Positions 26,366 through 36,019 of a DNA stretch of 64,000 bases are shown here, piece by piece (within the stretch, counting starts at the first letter, position 1; each line of letters opens with the position of its first letter). The stretch lies in assembly GCF_007993065.1 (NCBI RefSeq), contig NZ_VOPL01000003.1, forward strand, positions 248,001 to 312,000, read 5' to 3'. The notes beneath the pieces were generated by a model that saw only the letters and a list, made by a program, of their open reading frames with translations, ran no database searches and was not told the DNA's origin. The translations under genes and the position numbers were made by a program. This DNA comes from Paracoccus aurantiacus (lineage in GTDB: Bacteria > Pseudomonadota > Alphaproteobacteria > Rhodobacterales > Rhodobacteraceae).

Positions 26366-29164
26366 TTGCCCGTCTCCGAGGATATACTGCCCCAAAGCGC
26401 CCCGGCATTGCCCGGGGCGCATTCCATATTCGCCCCGGAAAGCTTCCTTCGAGAGCTTGACGAGCGGCTGAAGGACGCTCCCGACGCACGTGCGGTCAGG
26501 GCCGAAACCGTCGCGGCGTTACAGACCGCGCGAAATTCCGCGATGGACGACATCGTGGCGGGCTTCGAATCGCATCCCCGTGCGGCGCGCGAGACGGTGC
26601 GCGCCATTGCCAGCCTGACCGACGCCATTGTCACAACCGTTCATCACGTCGCGGTAAACCACCTTCACCCGCAGCAAAGCCCGACCGAGGCGGAGCAGTT
26701 GGCCGTTCTGGCAGTCGGCGGCTATGGACGCGCTGAAATGGCGCCCCAATCCGACGTCGATCTGCTGTTTCTTACACCTTACAAGACCTCCGCCTGGGCA
26801 GAGAGCGTCGTCGAATCGATGCTTTATATGCTCTGGGATCTGAAGCTGAAGGTTGGCCATGCCACGCGCAGCGTCGATGACTGTATCCGCCTGGCCGGGC
26901 AGGACATGACCATCCGCACCTCGCTGGTCGAACATCGCGCAGTGGCCGGGCAGCTTTCGCTGGCCGAGACGCTTCGCGAGCGCCTGTGGGACGAACTTTT
27001 CGACCGCTCGATCCCCGAATTCATCGAGGCGAAGCTGTCCGAACGAGACGAACGCCACCTGCGGCAGGGCGGGCAGCGCTATGTGCTTGAACCGAACGTC
27101 AAGGAGGGCAAAGGCGGACTGCGCGATCTGCAAACGCTGTACTGGATCGCGAAATACATCCACCGTGTGGACCGCGCCGCGCAGCTTGTGGATCTGGGCT
27201 TTTTCACCCGCGACGAGCACCTTGCGTTTTGGCAGGCAGAGGATTTCATGTGGGCGGTGCGCTGCCACCTGCATCTGATTGCGGGGCGGCCCGTCGACGT
27301 CCTCAGCTTCGACATGCAGGTCGAGGTGGCGCGCCGCATGGGCTATCAGGATCGCCCCGGCCGTCGCGCGGTTGAATTGTTCATGCAGGATTATTTCCGT
27401 CACGCGACACGGGTGGGAGAGGTGACACGCGTCTTTCTGACAGCGCTCGAAAGCCGCCATGTGTTTCAGCAGCCCCTGCTCAGCCGCATTTTCCGCCGCC
27501 GCAAGCGCATGCGCCCCGGATTTGCCGAACTGTCGGGCCGGCTGACCTTTGCCGATACCGATGCCGCACTGAAGGACCCACTGAACATCCTGCGCCTTTA
27601 TGAGGAGGCGCTGCGCACCGGCATCCTCATCCACCCGGAGGCAATGCGCCTTGTCGCATCTAATCTGAACCTGATCGACGACGAGGTGCGCGAGGATCCC
27701 GAAGCCGTCCGCATCTTCCTTGACCTGCTGTTGAAGCACGGCAACCCTGAACGCGCGCTCCGGCGCATGAACGAGCTGGGCGTTCTGTCCGCATTCATCC
27801 CCGAATTCGAACCCGTCGTGGCGATGATGCAGTTCAACGTCTATCACCATTACACAGTGGACGAGCACACTATCCAGTGCATCGTGGCTCTTTCCGAGAT
27901 CGAGCAGGGCCACGAGGTCGAGGACCTGCCCATCGCCAGCCGCATCGTCATGGACGGCAAGATCAACCGACGTGTGCTTTATCTCGCCGTGCTGCTGCAT
28001 GACATCGGCAAGGGCCGGCCTGAAGACCATTCGATCATCGGCGCCCAGATCGCGCGGCGCGTGACAACCCGACTGGGCCTGAATGCCGAAGACGTCGAGA
28101 CTGTCGAATGGCTGGTTCGCAATCATCTGGTGATGTCAGATGTGGCGCAGAAGCGCGACATTTCTGATCCGCGCACGATCCGCGATTTTGCCAAGGCCGT
28201 GAAAACGCGTAAGCGGCTGGACCTGCTGCTGGTGCTGACGGTCTGCGACATTCGCGGCGTCGGGCCGGGCACATGGAACAACTGGAAAGCCGTGCTGCTG
28301 CGCCAGCTTTACGAACAGACCGCTTCTGTGCTGGAAAACGGGATGGAGGCGCTGAACCGCGATCAGCGCCGCGATGAGGCGAAGCGCGCGCTGCGTCACC
28401 TTCTGGTTGCGCAGGGTTGGGACGGCAAGTCCATCAAGGCCGAGGCGACGCGCCATTACGCGAATTACTGGCAGGGCCTGCCAACGGAAACCCATGCTGT
28501 CTTTGCCCGCTTGCTGAGAGATCTGGGTGATGACGAAATCCGCATCGACCTGCACCCCGACGCCGATCGCGACGCGACACGCGCGGCCTTTGTGCTGGTC
28601 GATCATCCGGGGATCTTCTCGCGTCTGGCTGGTGCGCTGGCTCTGGTCGGCGCGAATGTCGTCGATGCGCGGACTTATACCTCGAAGGATGGGTTTGCGA
28701 CGGCTGTGTTCTGGCTGCAGGACAGCGAAGGCCACCCCTACGATGCCGAACGTCTGCCGCGCCTTCGCAAGATGATCGACCGCACGCTGAAAGGCGAGGT
28801 CGTGGCGCGCGACGCCTTCGCCGACAAGGACCAGATGAAGAAGCGCGACCGCGCCTTCAAGTTTCCCACCCATGTCACCTTCGACAACGAAGGCAGCGAC
28901 ATCTACACCATTATCGAGGTCGATACCCGCGACCGGCCGGGACTGCTGCACGATCTGACCCGCACGCTGGCGGCAAATCATATCCAGATTGCAAGTGCCG
29001 TCATTGCGACATATGGCGCGCAGGTGGTCGACAGCTTCTATGTCAAGGATGCCTTCGGGCTGAAACTGCATCAGGCTGGCCGACGAGAGGCGCTGGAAAA
29101 GAAGCTGCGTCAGGCGATCCGCGAAGGCGCCGAGCGCGCGGATCTCGACAAATCAGGAGCGTGA
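26366..29164 (+). CDS. glnD: PII uridylyltransferase / uridylyl-removing enzyme GlnD
   Basis: GlnD (932 residues) senses glutamine and adds or removes UMP on PII proteins. Domain order: nucleotidyltransferase with VGGYGRAEM and SDVDLLFL (about 117-135), HD phosphohydrolase with LLHDIGKGRPEDHS (about 542-555), and two ACT domains starting near residues 740 and 848. All signature residues look intact. The start is taken as TTG one base after the previous stop; the next ATG would cut off about 58 residues. The gene is followed by murJ, common in this order of bacteria. Confidence 0.95.
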   Translation: MPVSEDILPQSAPALPGAHSIFAPESFLRELDERLKDAPDARAVRAETVAALQTARNSAMDDIVAGFESHPRAARETVRAIASLTDAIVTTVHHVAVNHLHPQQSPTEAEQLAVLAVGGYGRAEMAPQSDVDLLFLTPYKTSAWAESVVESMLYMLWDLKLKVGHATRSVDDCIRLAGQDMTIRTSLVEHRAVAGQLSLAETLRERLWDELFDRSIPEFIEAKLSERDERHLRQGGQRYVLEPNVKEGKGGLRDLQTLYWIAKYIHRVDRAAQLVDLGFFTRDEHLAFWQAEDFMWAVRCHLHLIAGRPVDVLSFDMQVEVARRMGYQDRPGRRAVELFMQDYFRHATRVGEVTRVFLTALESRHVFQQPLLSRIFRRRKRMRPGFAELSGRLTFADTDAALKDPLNILRLYEEALRTGILIHPEAMRLVASNLNLIDDEVREDPEAVRIFLDLLLKHGNPERALRRMNELGVLSAFIPEFEPVVAMMQFNVYHHYTVDEHTIQCIVALSEIEQGHEVEDLPIASRIVMDGKINRRVLYLAVLLHDIGKGRPEDHSIIGAQIARRVTTRLGLNAEDVETVEWLVRNHLVMSDVAQKRDISDPRTIRDFAKAVKTRKRLDLLLVLTVCDIRGVGPGTWNNWKAVLLRQLYEQTASVLENGMEALNRDQRRDEAKRALRHLLVAQGWDGKSIKAEATRHYANYWQGLPTETHAVFARLLRDLGDDEIRIDLHPDADRDATRAAFVLVDHPGIFSRLAGALALVGANVVDARTYTSKDGFATAVFWLQDSEGHPYDAERLPRLRKMIDRTLKGEVVARDAFADKDQMKKRDRAFKFPTHVTFDNEGSDIYTIIEVDTRDRPGLLHDLTRTLAANHIQIASAVIATYGAQVVDSFYVKDAFGLKLHQAGRREALEKKLRQAIREGAERADLDKSGA

Positions 29165-29168
29165 GGCG

Positions 29169-30695
29169 ATGAAAAGCAGTTTGGTGCGCGGCTTCGTCGC
29201 CGTCAGCAGCTGGACGTTCCTGTCCCGGCTCGCGGGTTTCGTGCGTGACATGCTGATGGCGGCATGGCTGGGCTCCGGCCCGATGGCACAGGCCTTCGCG
29301 GTCGCCCTTCGCCTGCCGAACATGTTTCGCCGCTTTTTTGCCGAAGGTGCTTTCAATACCGCCTTCGTTCCGATGTTCGCCAAGAAACTGGAAACCCGGA
29401 ACGAGGCGATGCGCTTTGCATCCGAGGCGTTCTCGGGGCTGTTCATCGTGGTTCTGCTGCTCTCGGCTGTCGCGATGATCTTCATGCCGCTGATGGTGAT
29501 GATGATGGCATCGGGCTTTGCCGGCGATGAACGTTTCGCGCTGGCTGTCGAATATTCGCGCATCACCTTTCCCTATATCCTGCTGATCTCGCTGGCGTCG
29601 ATGATTTCGGGGGTGCTGAACGCCAATGGCCGCTTCACTGCCGCAGCCGCGGCGCCAGTGCTGCTGAACCTTCTTTTCATCGTCGCGATGTTCCTCGGCC
29701 GCTGGCAAGGCTGGGATCTAGGCCTGACGCTGGCCTGGGCCACGCCCGTGACGGGGATCGCGCAACTTGGGCTGGTCTGGTGGGATGCGCATCGCACCGG
29801 CTGGACCTTCTGGCCCAAGCGCCCCCGCCTCTCGCCCGAGATGCGCAACCTGATCCGCGTCGCCCTGCCTGCCGCGTTTGCGGGCGGTGTCGTGCAGATC
29901 AACCTTCTGGTCGGTGCGCAGGTCGCATCCTATTTCGACGGCGCGGTGGTCTGGCTTTACTATTCCGACCGGCTGTATCAGCTTCCGCTCGGCGTGGTTG
30001 CGGGCGCGGTCGCGGTGGTGCTTCTGCCGGAACTCGCCCGTCGGCTGCGCGCTGGCGACGATGCAGGCGGCCAAAGCGCCTTCTGCCGCGCAACCGAATT
30101 CGGGTTGTTCCTGACGATGCCCTGCGCCTTCGCAATTGCGGTTATTGCCGTGCCAATGGTCGATACGCTGTTCGGACGCGGCGATTACGGGCCGAATGAT
30201 GTGTTGCAGACATCCTACGCGCTGATCGTCTATGCGCTCGGCCTTCCGGCATTCGTCATGCAGAAGATCCTGCAACCGCTGTTCTTCGCGCGCGAGGATA
30301 CGAAATCGCCATTCAGATATGCGGTCGTCGCGATGGTCGTCAACGCGGTCATCGCCTTCGGACTGATGCATGTGATCGGGTTTCTGTCCGCCGCGATTGC
30401 CACCACGGTGGCATCATGGGTCATGGCCGCGCAGCTGTGGCTTGGGACGCGCGAAATGGGCCAGTCGGCCCGCTGGGATGCCCGCCTGAAGCGCGCCGTG
30501 CCGCGAATCCTGCTCTGCTCTGCGCTCATGGCGGGTGCGCTGTGGCTGGTGCTTCGCTGGACCAACAGCATCGGCATGTCGCGGGTGCCGGAACTCGTCC
30601 TGCTGGTTCTGGGTGGCGCGCTGCTTTACTTTGCGCTCAGCTTCGCGACCGGTGCGATCTCGATTCAGGACCTGCGCCGGAACGTAAAGCGTTAA
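29169..30695 (+). CDS. murJ: Lipid II flippase MurJ (MviN)
   Basis: MurJ (508 residues) moves lipid II across the inner membrane for peptidoglycan synthesis. About 14 membrane segments are visible. Family motifs include SRLAGFVRDMLMAAWLG (residues 18-34), ANGRFTAAAAAPVLLN and RGDYGPNDVLQTSYAL. The start follows glnD by four bases. The stop codon overlaps the convergent ccdA stop within the four bases TTAA at 30692-30695. Confidence 0.96.
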   Translation: MKSSLVRGFVAVSSWTFLSRLAGFVRDMLMAAWLGSGPMAQAFAVALRLPNMFRRFFAEGAFNTAFVPMFAKKLETRNEAMRFASEAFSGLFIVVLLLSAVAMIFMPLMVMMMASGFAGDERFALAVEYSRITFPYILLISLASMISGVLNANGRFTAAAAAPVLLNLLFIVAMFLGRWQGWDLGLTLAWATPVTGIAQLGLVWWDAHRTGWTFWPKRPRLSPEMRNLIRVALPAAFAGGVVQINLLVGAQVASYFDGAVVWLYYSDRLYQLPLGVVAGAVAVVLLPELARRLRAGDDAGGQSAFCRATEFGLFLTMPCAFAIAVIAVPMVDTLFGRGDYGPNDVLQTSYALIVYALGLPAFVMQKILQPLFFAREDTKSPFRYAVVAMVVNAVIAFGLMHVIGFLSAAIATTVASWVMAAQLWLGTREMGQSARWDARLKRAVPRILLCSALMAGALWLVLRWTNSIGMSRVPELVLLVLGGALLYFALSFATGAISIQDLRRNVKR

Positions 30696-31435
30696 CCCAG
30701 GGTCGCAAGGCCGGGAAAGGTTTCCAGCATCCAATATGACAGGTCGGCCATCCGACCCGTGACCAGCATGACGCCAACCGCGATCAGCAATAGGCCCATC
30801 ACCTTTTCTATGGTCTTCATGTACGGCTTTATGCGGTTCATCAGTCCGATGGCGCGATTGATGAATATTGCCGAAAGCAAGAATGGCAGCCCGAGCCCGA
30901 GCGCATAGACCGCGAGCAAGGCAGTGCCGCGCGCGGCATCCGCATCGGTCGCGGCAAGGGACAGGATCGTCCCCAGAAGCGGGCCGATGCAGGGCGTCCA
31001 GCCAAAAGCGAAGGCAAGCCCAAGGACATAGGCACCAAATGCCGATCCGCCTTGATCGCCCGTTTCCAGCCGCGCTTCGCGGTCCATCACGGGTATGCGA
31101 AAGACATGCAGAAAGTGCAGGCCCATCAGAATGACCGCGACCCCGGCGATGCGTGCCAGCCAGATCTGATATTCAAGGAAGATGCGACCGAATGCCGACG
31201 CCGCGAAACCCATGATGAGAAATACGGTGGACAGGCCCAGCACGAACATCAGCGCCGCCGGCACAGCGCTGCGTTCGCCCGCTTTCAGACCATTCACACC
31301 GACCCCGGTCATGTAAGCCAGATAGGGCGGCACGATGGGCAGCACGCAGGGCGACAGAAAAGAGATGACACCGGCCAGCAGCGCGACAAGGGCCGCAGGC
31401 AGGAAAGCGGCGTCGATAAGGTCAATTCCGAACAT
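30692..31435 (-). CDS. ccdA: Cytochrome c biogenesis protein CcdA
   Basis: CcdA (247 residues) carries reducing power across the inner membrane to thiol-redox proteins needed for cytochrome c maturation. Six membrane segments are visible. The redox cysteines are in SPCVLPIVPPY (near residue 30) and GWTPCIGPLLG (near residue 150), the standard pair. It stands alone, convergent with murJ. Confidence 0.95.
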   Translation of the reverse strand: MFGIDLIDAAFLPAALVALLAGVISFLSPCVLPIVPPYLAYMTGVGVNGLKAGERSAVPAALMFVLGLSTVFLIMGFAASAFGRIFLEYQIWLARIAGVAVILMGLHFLHVFRIPVMDREARLETGDQGGSAFGAYVLGLAFAFGWTPCIGPLLGTILSLAATDADAARGTALLAVYALGLGLPFLLSAIFINRAIGLMNRIKPYMKTIEKVMGLLLIAVGVMLVTGRMADLSYWMLETFPGLATLG

Positions 31436-31507
31436 GCGCAGACAGTAGAGATTTTTGTGATCTGCGCCAGAGCGCAGCGCCTCACAGTGTCGTAACCGTC
31501 AATGCAA

Positions 31508-31536
31508 AACAGCCCCGCCATGCCGGCGGGGCTGTT
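31508..31536 (-). terminator. Rho-independent terminator of rne
   Basis: A perfect 12-base stem, AACAGCCCCGCC against GGCGGGGCTGTT, encloses a 5-base loop. Read on the minus strand it is followed by TTTTGC. It lies 24 bases past the rne stop. Confidence 0.85.
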
Positions 31537-31559
31537 CGTTTACAATCCGCTATGCAGTT

Positions 31560-34199
31560 TCAGCCGATCGACCACCAGCCGCGACGCTTCGCCCGCGCGG
31601 GCTTGGCGGTTGCTTCGGGCTGGGATGCGGCGTCGCTCTGTGCTTCGGCAAATTCAAGGACGGATTCTGGCGCGGCAGTCTGCGTGGACTCGGACTGGGC
31701 CGTATCGTCCTCACTCGCTTCGGCCTCGTCCCCTGTCCGCTCCGCCTGCCCCGTCTGCTCCGCTACGCCTTCCGGCGCATTTGCGGCGGCGCTGTCTGCA
31801 AGCTCGGGTGTATCCGGCGCCGGATTGGCTGCCGCTTCCTCTTGGGCGGGTTCGCTCGCCACGGGCGCGGCATCTTCAGCGTCGGCGTCAGCCGCGACCG
31901 CTTCGGCTGCAACAGCCTCGGCTGGCGCGTCAGGCGTCGCGTCCGCAGTCTTGCGACGTGAACGGCTGCGCGAGCGACTGCGTGCCTTCGGCTTTTCCTC
32001 GGTCTCGTCGGGTGCCGCATCCGATGCGCCGCCATCCTCGACCGCCATCACGGCAGCGACCGGCTGTTCGGTCCTTGACTGGTCGTCGCCGCTGTCATCA
32101 TTGCGGTTATCGCCGTCCGCGCGATCCTTGCCACCACGCCGGCGACGGCGGCGCCGGCGCTTGGAACGGTTATTGCCGTCGCTATCGCGCGATGCGCCGT
32201 TATCGTCATCGCTGTCGTCGCCCTCGGCGAGGTCGGCATCGCTCTCGTGATCGGCCTCATCCTCGGTCACATCGTCGTCGTCGATCTGCGCCATAAGCTG
32301 CGCGTCGACCGATACGACCGGACTTGCGAGTTCCGGCACGGCGCGGGTCGCCGTCTTGAACTTCTCGATGGCATAGTCGGGCGAGATCAGCGTCGGGTCA
32401 GCCTCGACCCGGACGGACATGCCGTAACGCGCCTCGATCCCGGCGATATGTTCCCGCTTGGCATTCATGAGGAAATTCGCCACCGCGATGGGCGCCTTTA
32501 CCAGCACTTCACGCGAACGCTTGCGCGTTCCCTCTTCCTCGATCGCGCGCAGGATGGTCAGCGCAAGACTGTCATCCGACCGTATCAGGCCTGTGCCGTG
32601 GCAATGCGCACAGGGCTGCGTGGTCGATTCCAGCATCCCCGGACGCAGGCGCTGGCGCGACATCTCCATCAGGCCGAAGCCCGAGATCTTGCCGACCTGA
32701 ATACGCGCCCGATCTGTCTTCAGGCGATCCTTCAGGCGCTTTTCGACGGCAGAGTTGTTCTTGCGCTCGTCCATGTCGATGAAGTCGATGACGATCAGCC
32801 CGGCAAGGTCGCGCAGACGCAACTGACGGGCGATTTCGTCGGCGGCTTCAAGGTTGGTCTTGGTCGCCGTATCCTCGATCGAGCCTTCTTTCGTGGCCCG
32901 GCCAGAGTTCACGTCGATCGCGACGAGCGCCTCGGTCACACCGATGACGATATAGCCGCCGGATTTAAGCTGCACGACCGGATTGAACATCCCGCCGAGA
33001 TAGCCCTCGACCTGATAGCGCGCGAAAAGCGGCATCGGATCACTGTAATGTTTCACGTTCTTGGCATGGGACGGCATGATCATCTTCATGAAGTCCTTGG
33101 CCACGCGATAGCCGCGATCGCCCTCGACCAGCACTTCGTCGATCTCGCGGCTGTAAAGGTCGCGGATCGTGCGCTTGATGAGGTCGCCTTCTTCATAGAT
33201 CGGTGCAGGTGCCGTTGACGCGAAAGTCAGTTCGCGGATCTGTTCCCACAGCCGCATCAGATATTCGTAATCGCGCTTGATCTCGGTCCGGGTTCGCTGG
33301 CTGCCGGCGGTGCGGATAATCAGGCCCGCGCCCTGCGGCACCTTCAGGTCCGAAGCGATATCCTTCAGCTTCTTGCGGTCGGCTGCATTTGTGATCTTCC
33401 GAGAGATGCCGCCGCCCCGCGCCGTGTTGGGCATCAGCACGCAATAGCGCCCGGCCAGCGACAGATAGGTAGTCAGCGCGGCGCCTTTGTTGCCACGTTC
33501 TTCCTTGACCACCTGAACCAGCATGATCTGGCGGACCTTGATGACTTCCTGGATCTTGTAGCGGCGCGCACGCGGTTTCTTGGGAACGCGGATTTCCTCG
33601 GTCACGTCCTCATCGGCGACCGATTCGATGCTGTCATCCTTGTCCGACGCGTCAATCTCGGCATTCGCATCCGAATCGGAATCAGCTTCTGCTTGCGCGG
33701 TATTGTCCAAGGCGGCGTCATTGGCCTCGCCCTCGGGCGCGGCAGCACTTTCATGCGCGTCGTCATCGTGATCGACGACTTCCATGCCCGGAATTTCTTC
33801 CGAACTGACCGAGGGATCGGTCGCGCCAGTCTTTTCCGGGCGCGACCGGCGGCGGCCCTTGCGTTCGCCCGATTTCTCTCGTGCGGCCTCTTCGGCGGCG
33901 ACAGCCTCGGCATAGGCGCGTTCTTCTTCGATCAGCGCCTGACGGTCGGCTGCGGGGATCTGGTAATAATCGGGGTGGATTTCCGCGAAGGCGAGGAAGC
34001 CGTGCCGGTTTCCGCCGTAATCCACGAAGGCCGCCTGCAGCGAGGGTTCGACCCGCGTGACCTTTGCCAGATAGATATTGCCAGCAAGCTGCCGCTTGTT
34101 GACTGTCTCGAAATCAAATTCCTCGACTTTTGTTCCGTCCACGACGACCACGCGGGTTTCTTCCGCATGTGTCGCGTCGATAAGCATTTTCTTTGCCAT
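31560..34199 (-). CDS. rne: Ribonuclease E/G
   Basis: RNase E (879 residues) is the main mRNA-decay and rRNA-processing endonuclease. The S1 RNA-binding domain in the N-terminal part is split by an acidic, low-complexity insertion of about 140 residues (roughly 105-245). The catalytic core carries VAIDVNSGRATKEGS and VIDFIDMDERKN (aspartates of the active site, near 428 and 475), and the zinc-link is CAHCHGTG near residue 530. The C-terminal 250 residues form a basic RRRRRRGG patch followed by an Ala/Glu-rich disordered tail, expected to organise a degradosome. The start at 34199 (MAKKML) is the family start; a longer frame to 34301 is rejected. Confidence 0.96.
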   Translation of the reverse strand: MAKKMLIDATHAEETRVVVVDGTKVEEFDFETVNKRQLAGNIYLAKVTRVEPSLQAAFVDYGGNRHGFLAFAEIHPDYYQIPAADRQALIEEERAYAEAVAAEEAAREKSGERKGRRRSRPEKTGATDPSVSSEEIPGMEVVDHDDDAHESAAAPEGEANDAALDNTAQAEADSDSDANAEIDASDKDDSIESVADEDVTEEIRVPKKPRARRYKIQEVIKVRQIMLVQVVKEERGNKGAALTTYLSLAGRYCVLMPNTARGGGISRKITNAADRKKLKDIASDLKVPQGAGLIIRTAGSQRTRTEIKRDYEYLMRLWEQIRELTFASTAPAPIYEEGDLIKRTIRDLYSREIDEVLVEGDRGYRVAKDFMKMIMPSHAKNVKHYSDPMPLFARYQVEGYLGGMFNPVVQLKSGGYIVIGVTEALVAIDVNSGRATKEGSIEDTATKTNLEAADEIARQLRLRDLAGLIVIDFIDMDERKNNSAVEKRLKDRLKTDRARIQVGKISGFGLMEMSRQRLRPGMLESTTQPCAHCHGTGLIRSDDSLALTILRAIEEEGTRKRSREVLVKAPIAVANFLMNAKREHIAGIEARYGMSVRVEADPTLISPDYAIEKFKTATRAVPELASPVVSVDAQLMAQIDDDDVTEDEADHESDADLAEGDDSDDDNGASRDSDGNNRSKRRRRRRRRGGKDRADGDNRNDDSGDDQSRTEQPVAAVMAVEDGGASDAAPDETEEKPKARSRSRSRSRRKTADATPDAPAEAVAAEAVAADADAEDAAPVASEPAQEEAAANPAPDTPELADSAAANAPEGVAEQTGQAERTGDEAEASEDDTAQSESTQTAAPESVLEFAEAQSDAASQPEATAKPARAKRRGWWSIG

Positions 34200-34674
34200 T
34201 GGTGATACTTTCGCGCAGCCGCCTGTACCGACCTGCGGTCGGTGACTGCGGGCTGCGATGTGATGGGGACGCGGAGGCGGCGAGGACGGGGTCGAAAACA
34301 AGACCCTGTGGGGACAAACCCACCGGCGTCTGAGTCGAACTGTATCGCGCGCGATGCATCGCGTCTGTTACCTCTTGGCCCTGGCGTTGATGCACAAGGC
34401 AGTGAATGACTCCCCCGCGCGGAACGCGCTGCAGGGTGGCTTTCTTGGCGGATGGCACCTGTCTTGTCAGGCCAGCCTCCGCTGCGAAACTGATGGCGCG
34501 AAAGTCCGATCAGGGATCCAGACCACGCGCATGGTCTGAACATAATCGTGGAAGGCAAGGAAGTTCAATGGCGAATTGCCAAGACGTCACATAACCGCCG
34601 ATGGCGCGATGCTACCTTTGGTTGTGATAACGCACCCCGCCGTTCAACCATAAAAGATCGGGCTGGCTCGCAGA
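34200..34674. other. Intergenic region upstream of rne
   Basis: This 475-base gap between rne (leftward) and the end of dctD has no supported gene; the short frames at 34354-34594 lack ribosome sites and protein-like composition. It must hold the rne promoter and leader. Long rne leaders are used for autoregulation by RNase E in enteric bacteria; whether that applies here cannot be told from sequence. The part nearest dctD (34550-34675) is more AT-rich. Confidence 0.45.
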
Positions 34675-36003
34675 TCAAAGATAGTCGCCGCGCGAGAGGC
34701 CGTATTTTGCCATTTTCTCGTTCAGGGTCCGGCGCGGCAGGCACAGCTCGTCCATGACCGCCGCGATACTGCCCTTGTGCCGGCGCATCGTGTTGTCGAT
34801 CAGCATTTTTTCGAAGCTCTCGACATATTCTTTCAGCGGCTTGCCTTCGGTCGTGGTTGCCTGCGCCTGATCCTCGTCGCCCTCGGTCATCAGCAGCGAT
34901 GTGATGGACCCCGAACCACGCCTGTTCTGCAGCACCGCGCGTTCGGCGACGTTGATAAGCTGCCGCACATTGCCGGGCCAGGGTGCCTGCAGAAGCTGGG
35001 CGGCTTCCTGCGCGTTCACCTGCGGCGGCTCACAACCATATTCATCGGCAAACTGCTCGGTCATACGGGTGAACAGCGCCAGAATATCTTCACCCCGCGC
35101 GCGCAGCGGCGGCACGGTGATCTGCAGCGCCGAGAGACGATAGAACAGATCAGGACGAAGCAGATCCTCGGGCCGGCGCCCGTCGCCGCGGGCATTGGAA
35201 ATGGCGATGATGCGGGTTTCAGCAGGGCTGCCCTGATCGGCGATGAAGCCAAGCAGCCGGGCCTGCAAAGCGTCAGGAAGCGCCTCGATATCCTCAAGGC
35301 AAAGCGTGCCGCCGCGCGCCTCCTCGACCGCCGGGATGCCTTCCTCCATCGGCCCGAACAGCCGCGCACCAAGCTGTTCCGGGTCAAAGGCGGCGCAGGC
35401 AATGGGCACGAATTTCTTCGAGGCGCGCGGGCCAACGGCATGCAGCGCATGGGCGACCAGCGTCTTGCCGGTGCCGGTTTCCCCGTCGATCAGAACATGG
35501 CCGTCAGCCTGCCCGAGATCGAGAATATCCTCGCGCAGACGTTCCATCGCGGCGGACTGGCCGACCAGCTTCGACATCACCTGCTGACCTTCAGAAAGGT
35601 CACGGCGCAGGGCGCGGTTGTCCAGCGTCATACGTCGTGTCTGGGTCGCCTTCTTGGCAAGCTCGGTCATCCGGTCGGGCTTGAACGGCTTTTCCATGAA
35701 GTCCATCGCGCCCATGCGCATCGCCTCGACAGCCATTGGCACGTCGCCGTGGCCGGTAATCATGATGACCGGCAGCGCCGAATCGATGCTCATGAGACGT
35801 TTGAGGAAGGCCATTCCATCCATGCCGGGCATGCGGATGTCGGAAATCACCACGCCGGGCCAATCCGACCCTATTTCTTTCAGCGCATCCTCGGCCGATG
35901 CGTAGGTCACGGTGTTGAAGCCCGAAAGGACCAGCCACTGGCTGATCGATTCACGCATATCCGGTTCGTCGTCGACAATCGCAATACGAAGCGTCTTGCT
36001 CAT
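34675..36003 (-). CDS. dctD: DctD-type response regulator lacking the GAFTGA loop
   Basis: This 442-residue NtrC-family regulator is paired with the DctB kinase next to it. The receiver has D11/D12 and the phospho-accepting D55 in VVISDIRMPGMDG. The AAA+ domain has Walker A GETGTGKT (about 172-179), but where sigma-54 activators have LFGHE-GAFTGA this protein reads LFGPMEEGIPAVEEARGG, about nine residues shorter and without GAFTGA. Walker B reads GGTLCLEDI, with the usual DE order reversed. The C-terminal Fis-type helix-turn-helix (LPRRTLNEKMAKYGL) is intact. DctD normally turns on C4-dicarboxylate transport; no transporter genes are in the window. It may work with the housekeeping sigma factor. 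Confidence 0.85.
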   Translation of the reverse strand: MSKTLRIAIVDDEPDMRESISQWLVLSGFNTVTYASAEDALKEIGSDWPGVVISDIRMPGMDGMAFLKRLMSIDSALPVIMITGHGDVPMAVEAMRMGAMDFMEKPFKPDRMTELAKKATQTRRMTLDNRALRRDLSEGQQVMSKLVGQSAAMERLREDILDLGQADGHVLIDGETGTGKTLVAHALHAVGPRASKKFVPIACAAFDPEQLGARLFGPMEEGIPAVEEARGGTLCLEDIEALPDALQARLLGFIADQGSPAETRIIAISNARGDGRRPEDLLRPDLFYRLSALQITVPPLRARGEDILALFTRMTEQFADEYGCEPPQVNAQEAAQLLQAPWPGNVRQLINVAERAVLQNRRGSGSITSLLMTEGDEDQAQATTTEGKPLKEYVESFEKMLIDNTMRRHKGSIAAVMDELCLPRRTLNEKMAKYGLSRGDYL

Positions 36004-36019
36004 GCTGTCTCTTTCCTTC

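Noticed and set aside
26519..28126. 535-codon minus-strand open frame
   Set aside because: It is antisense to glnD, which has all its catalytic motifs in the plus frame.
34354..34757. Small plus frames upstream of rne
   Set aside because: No ribosome sites, no protein-like pattern, and they overlap the likely rne leader.
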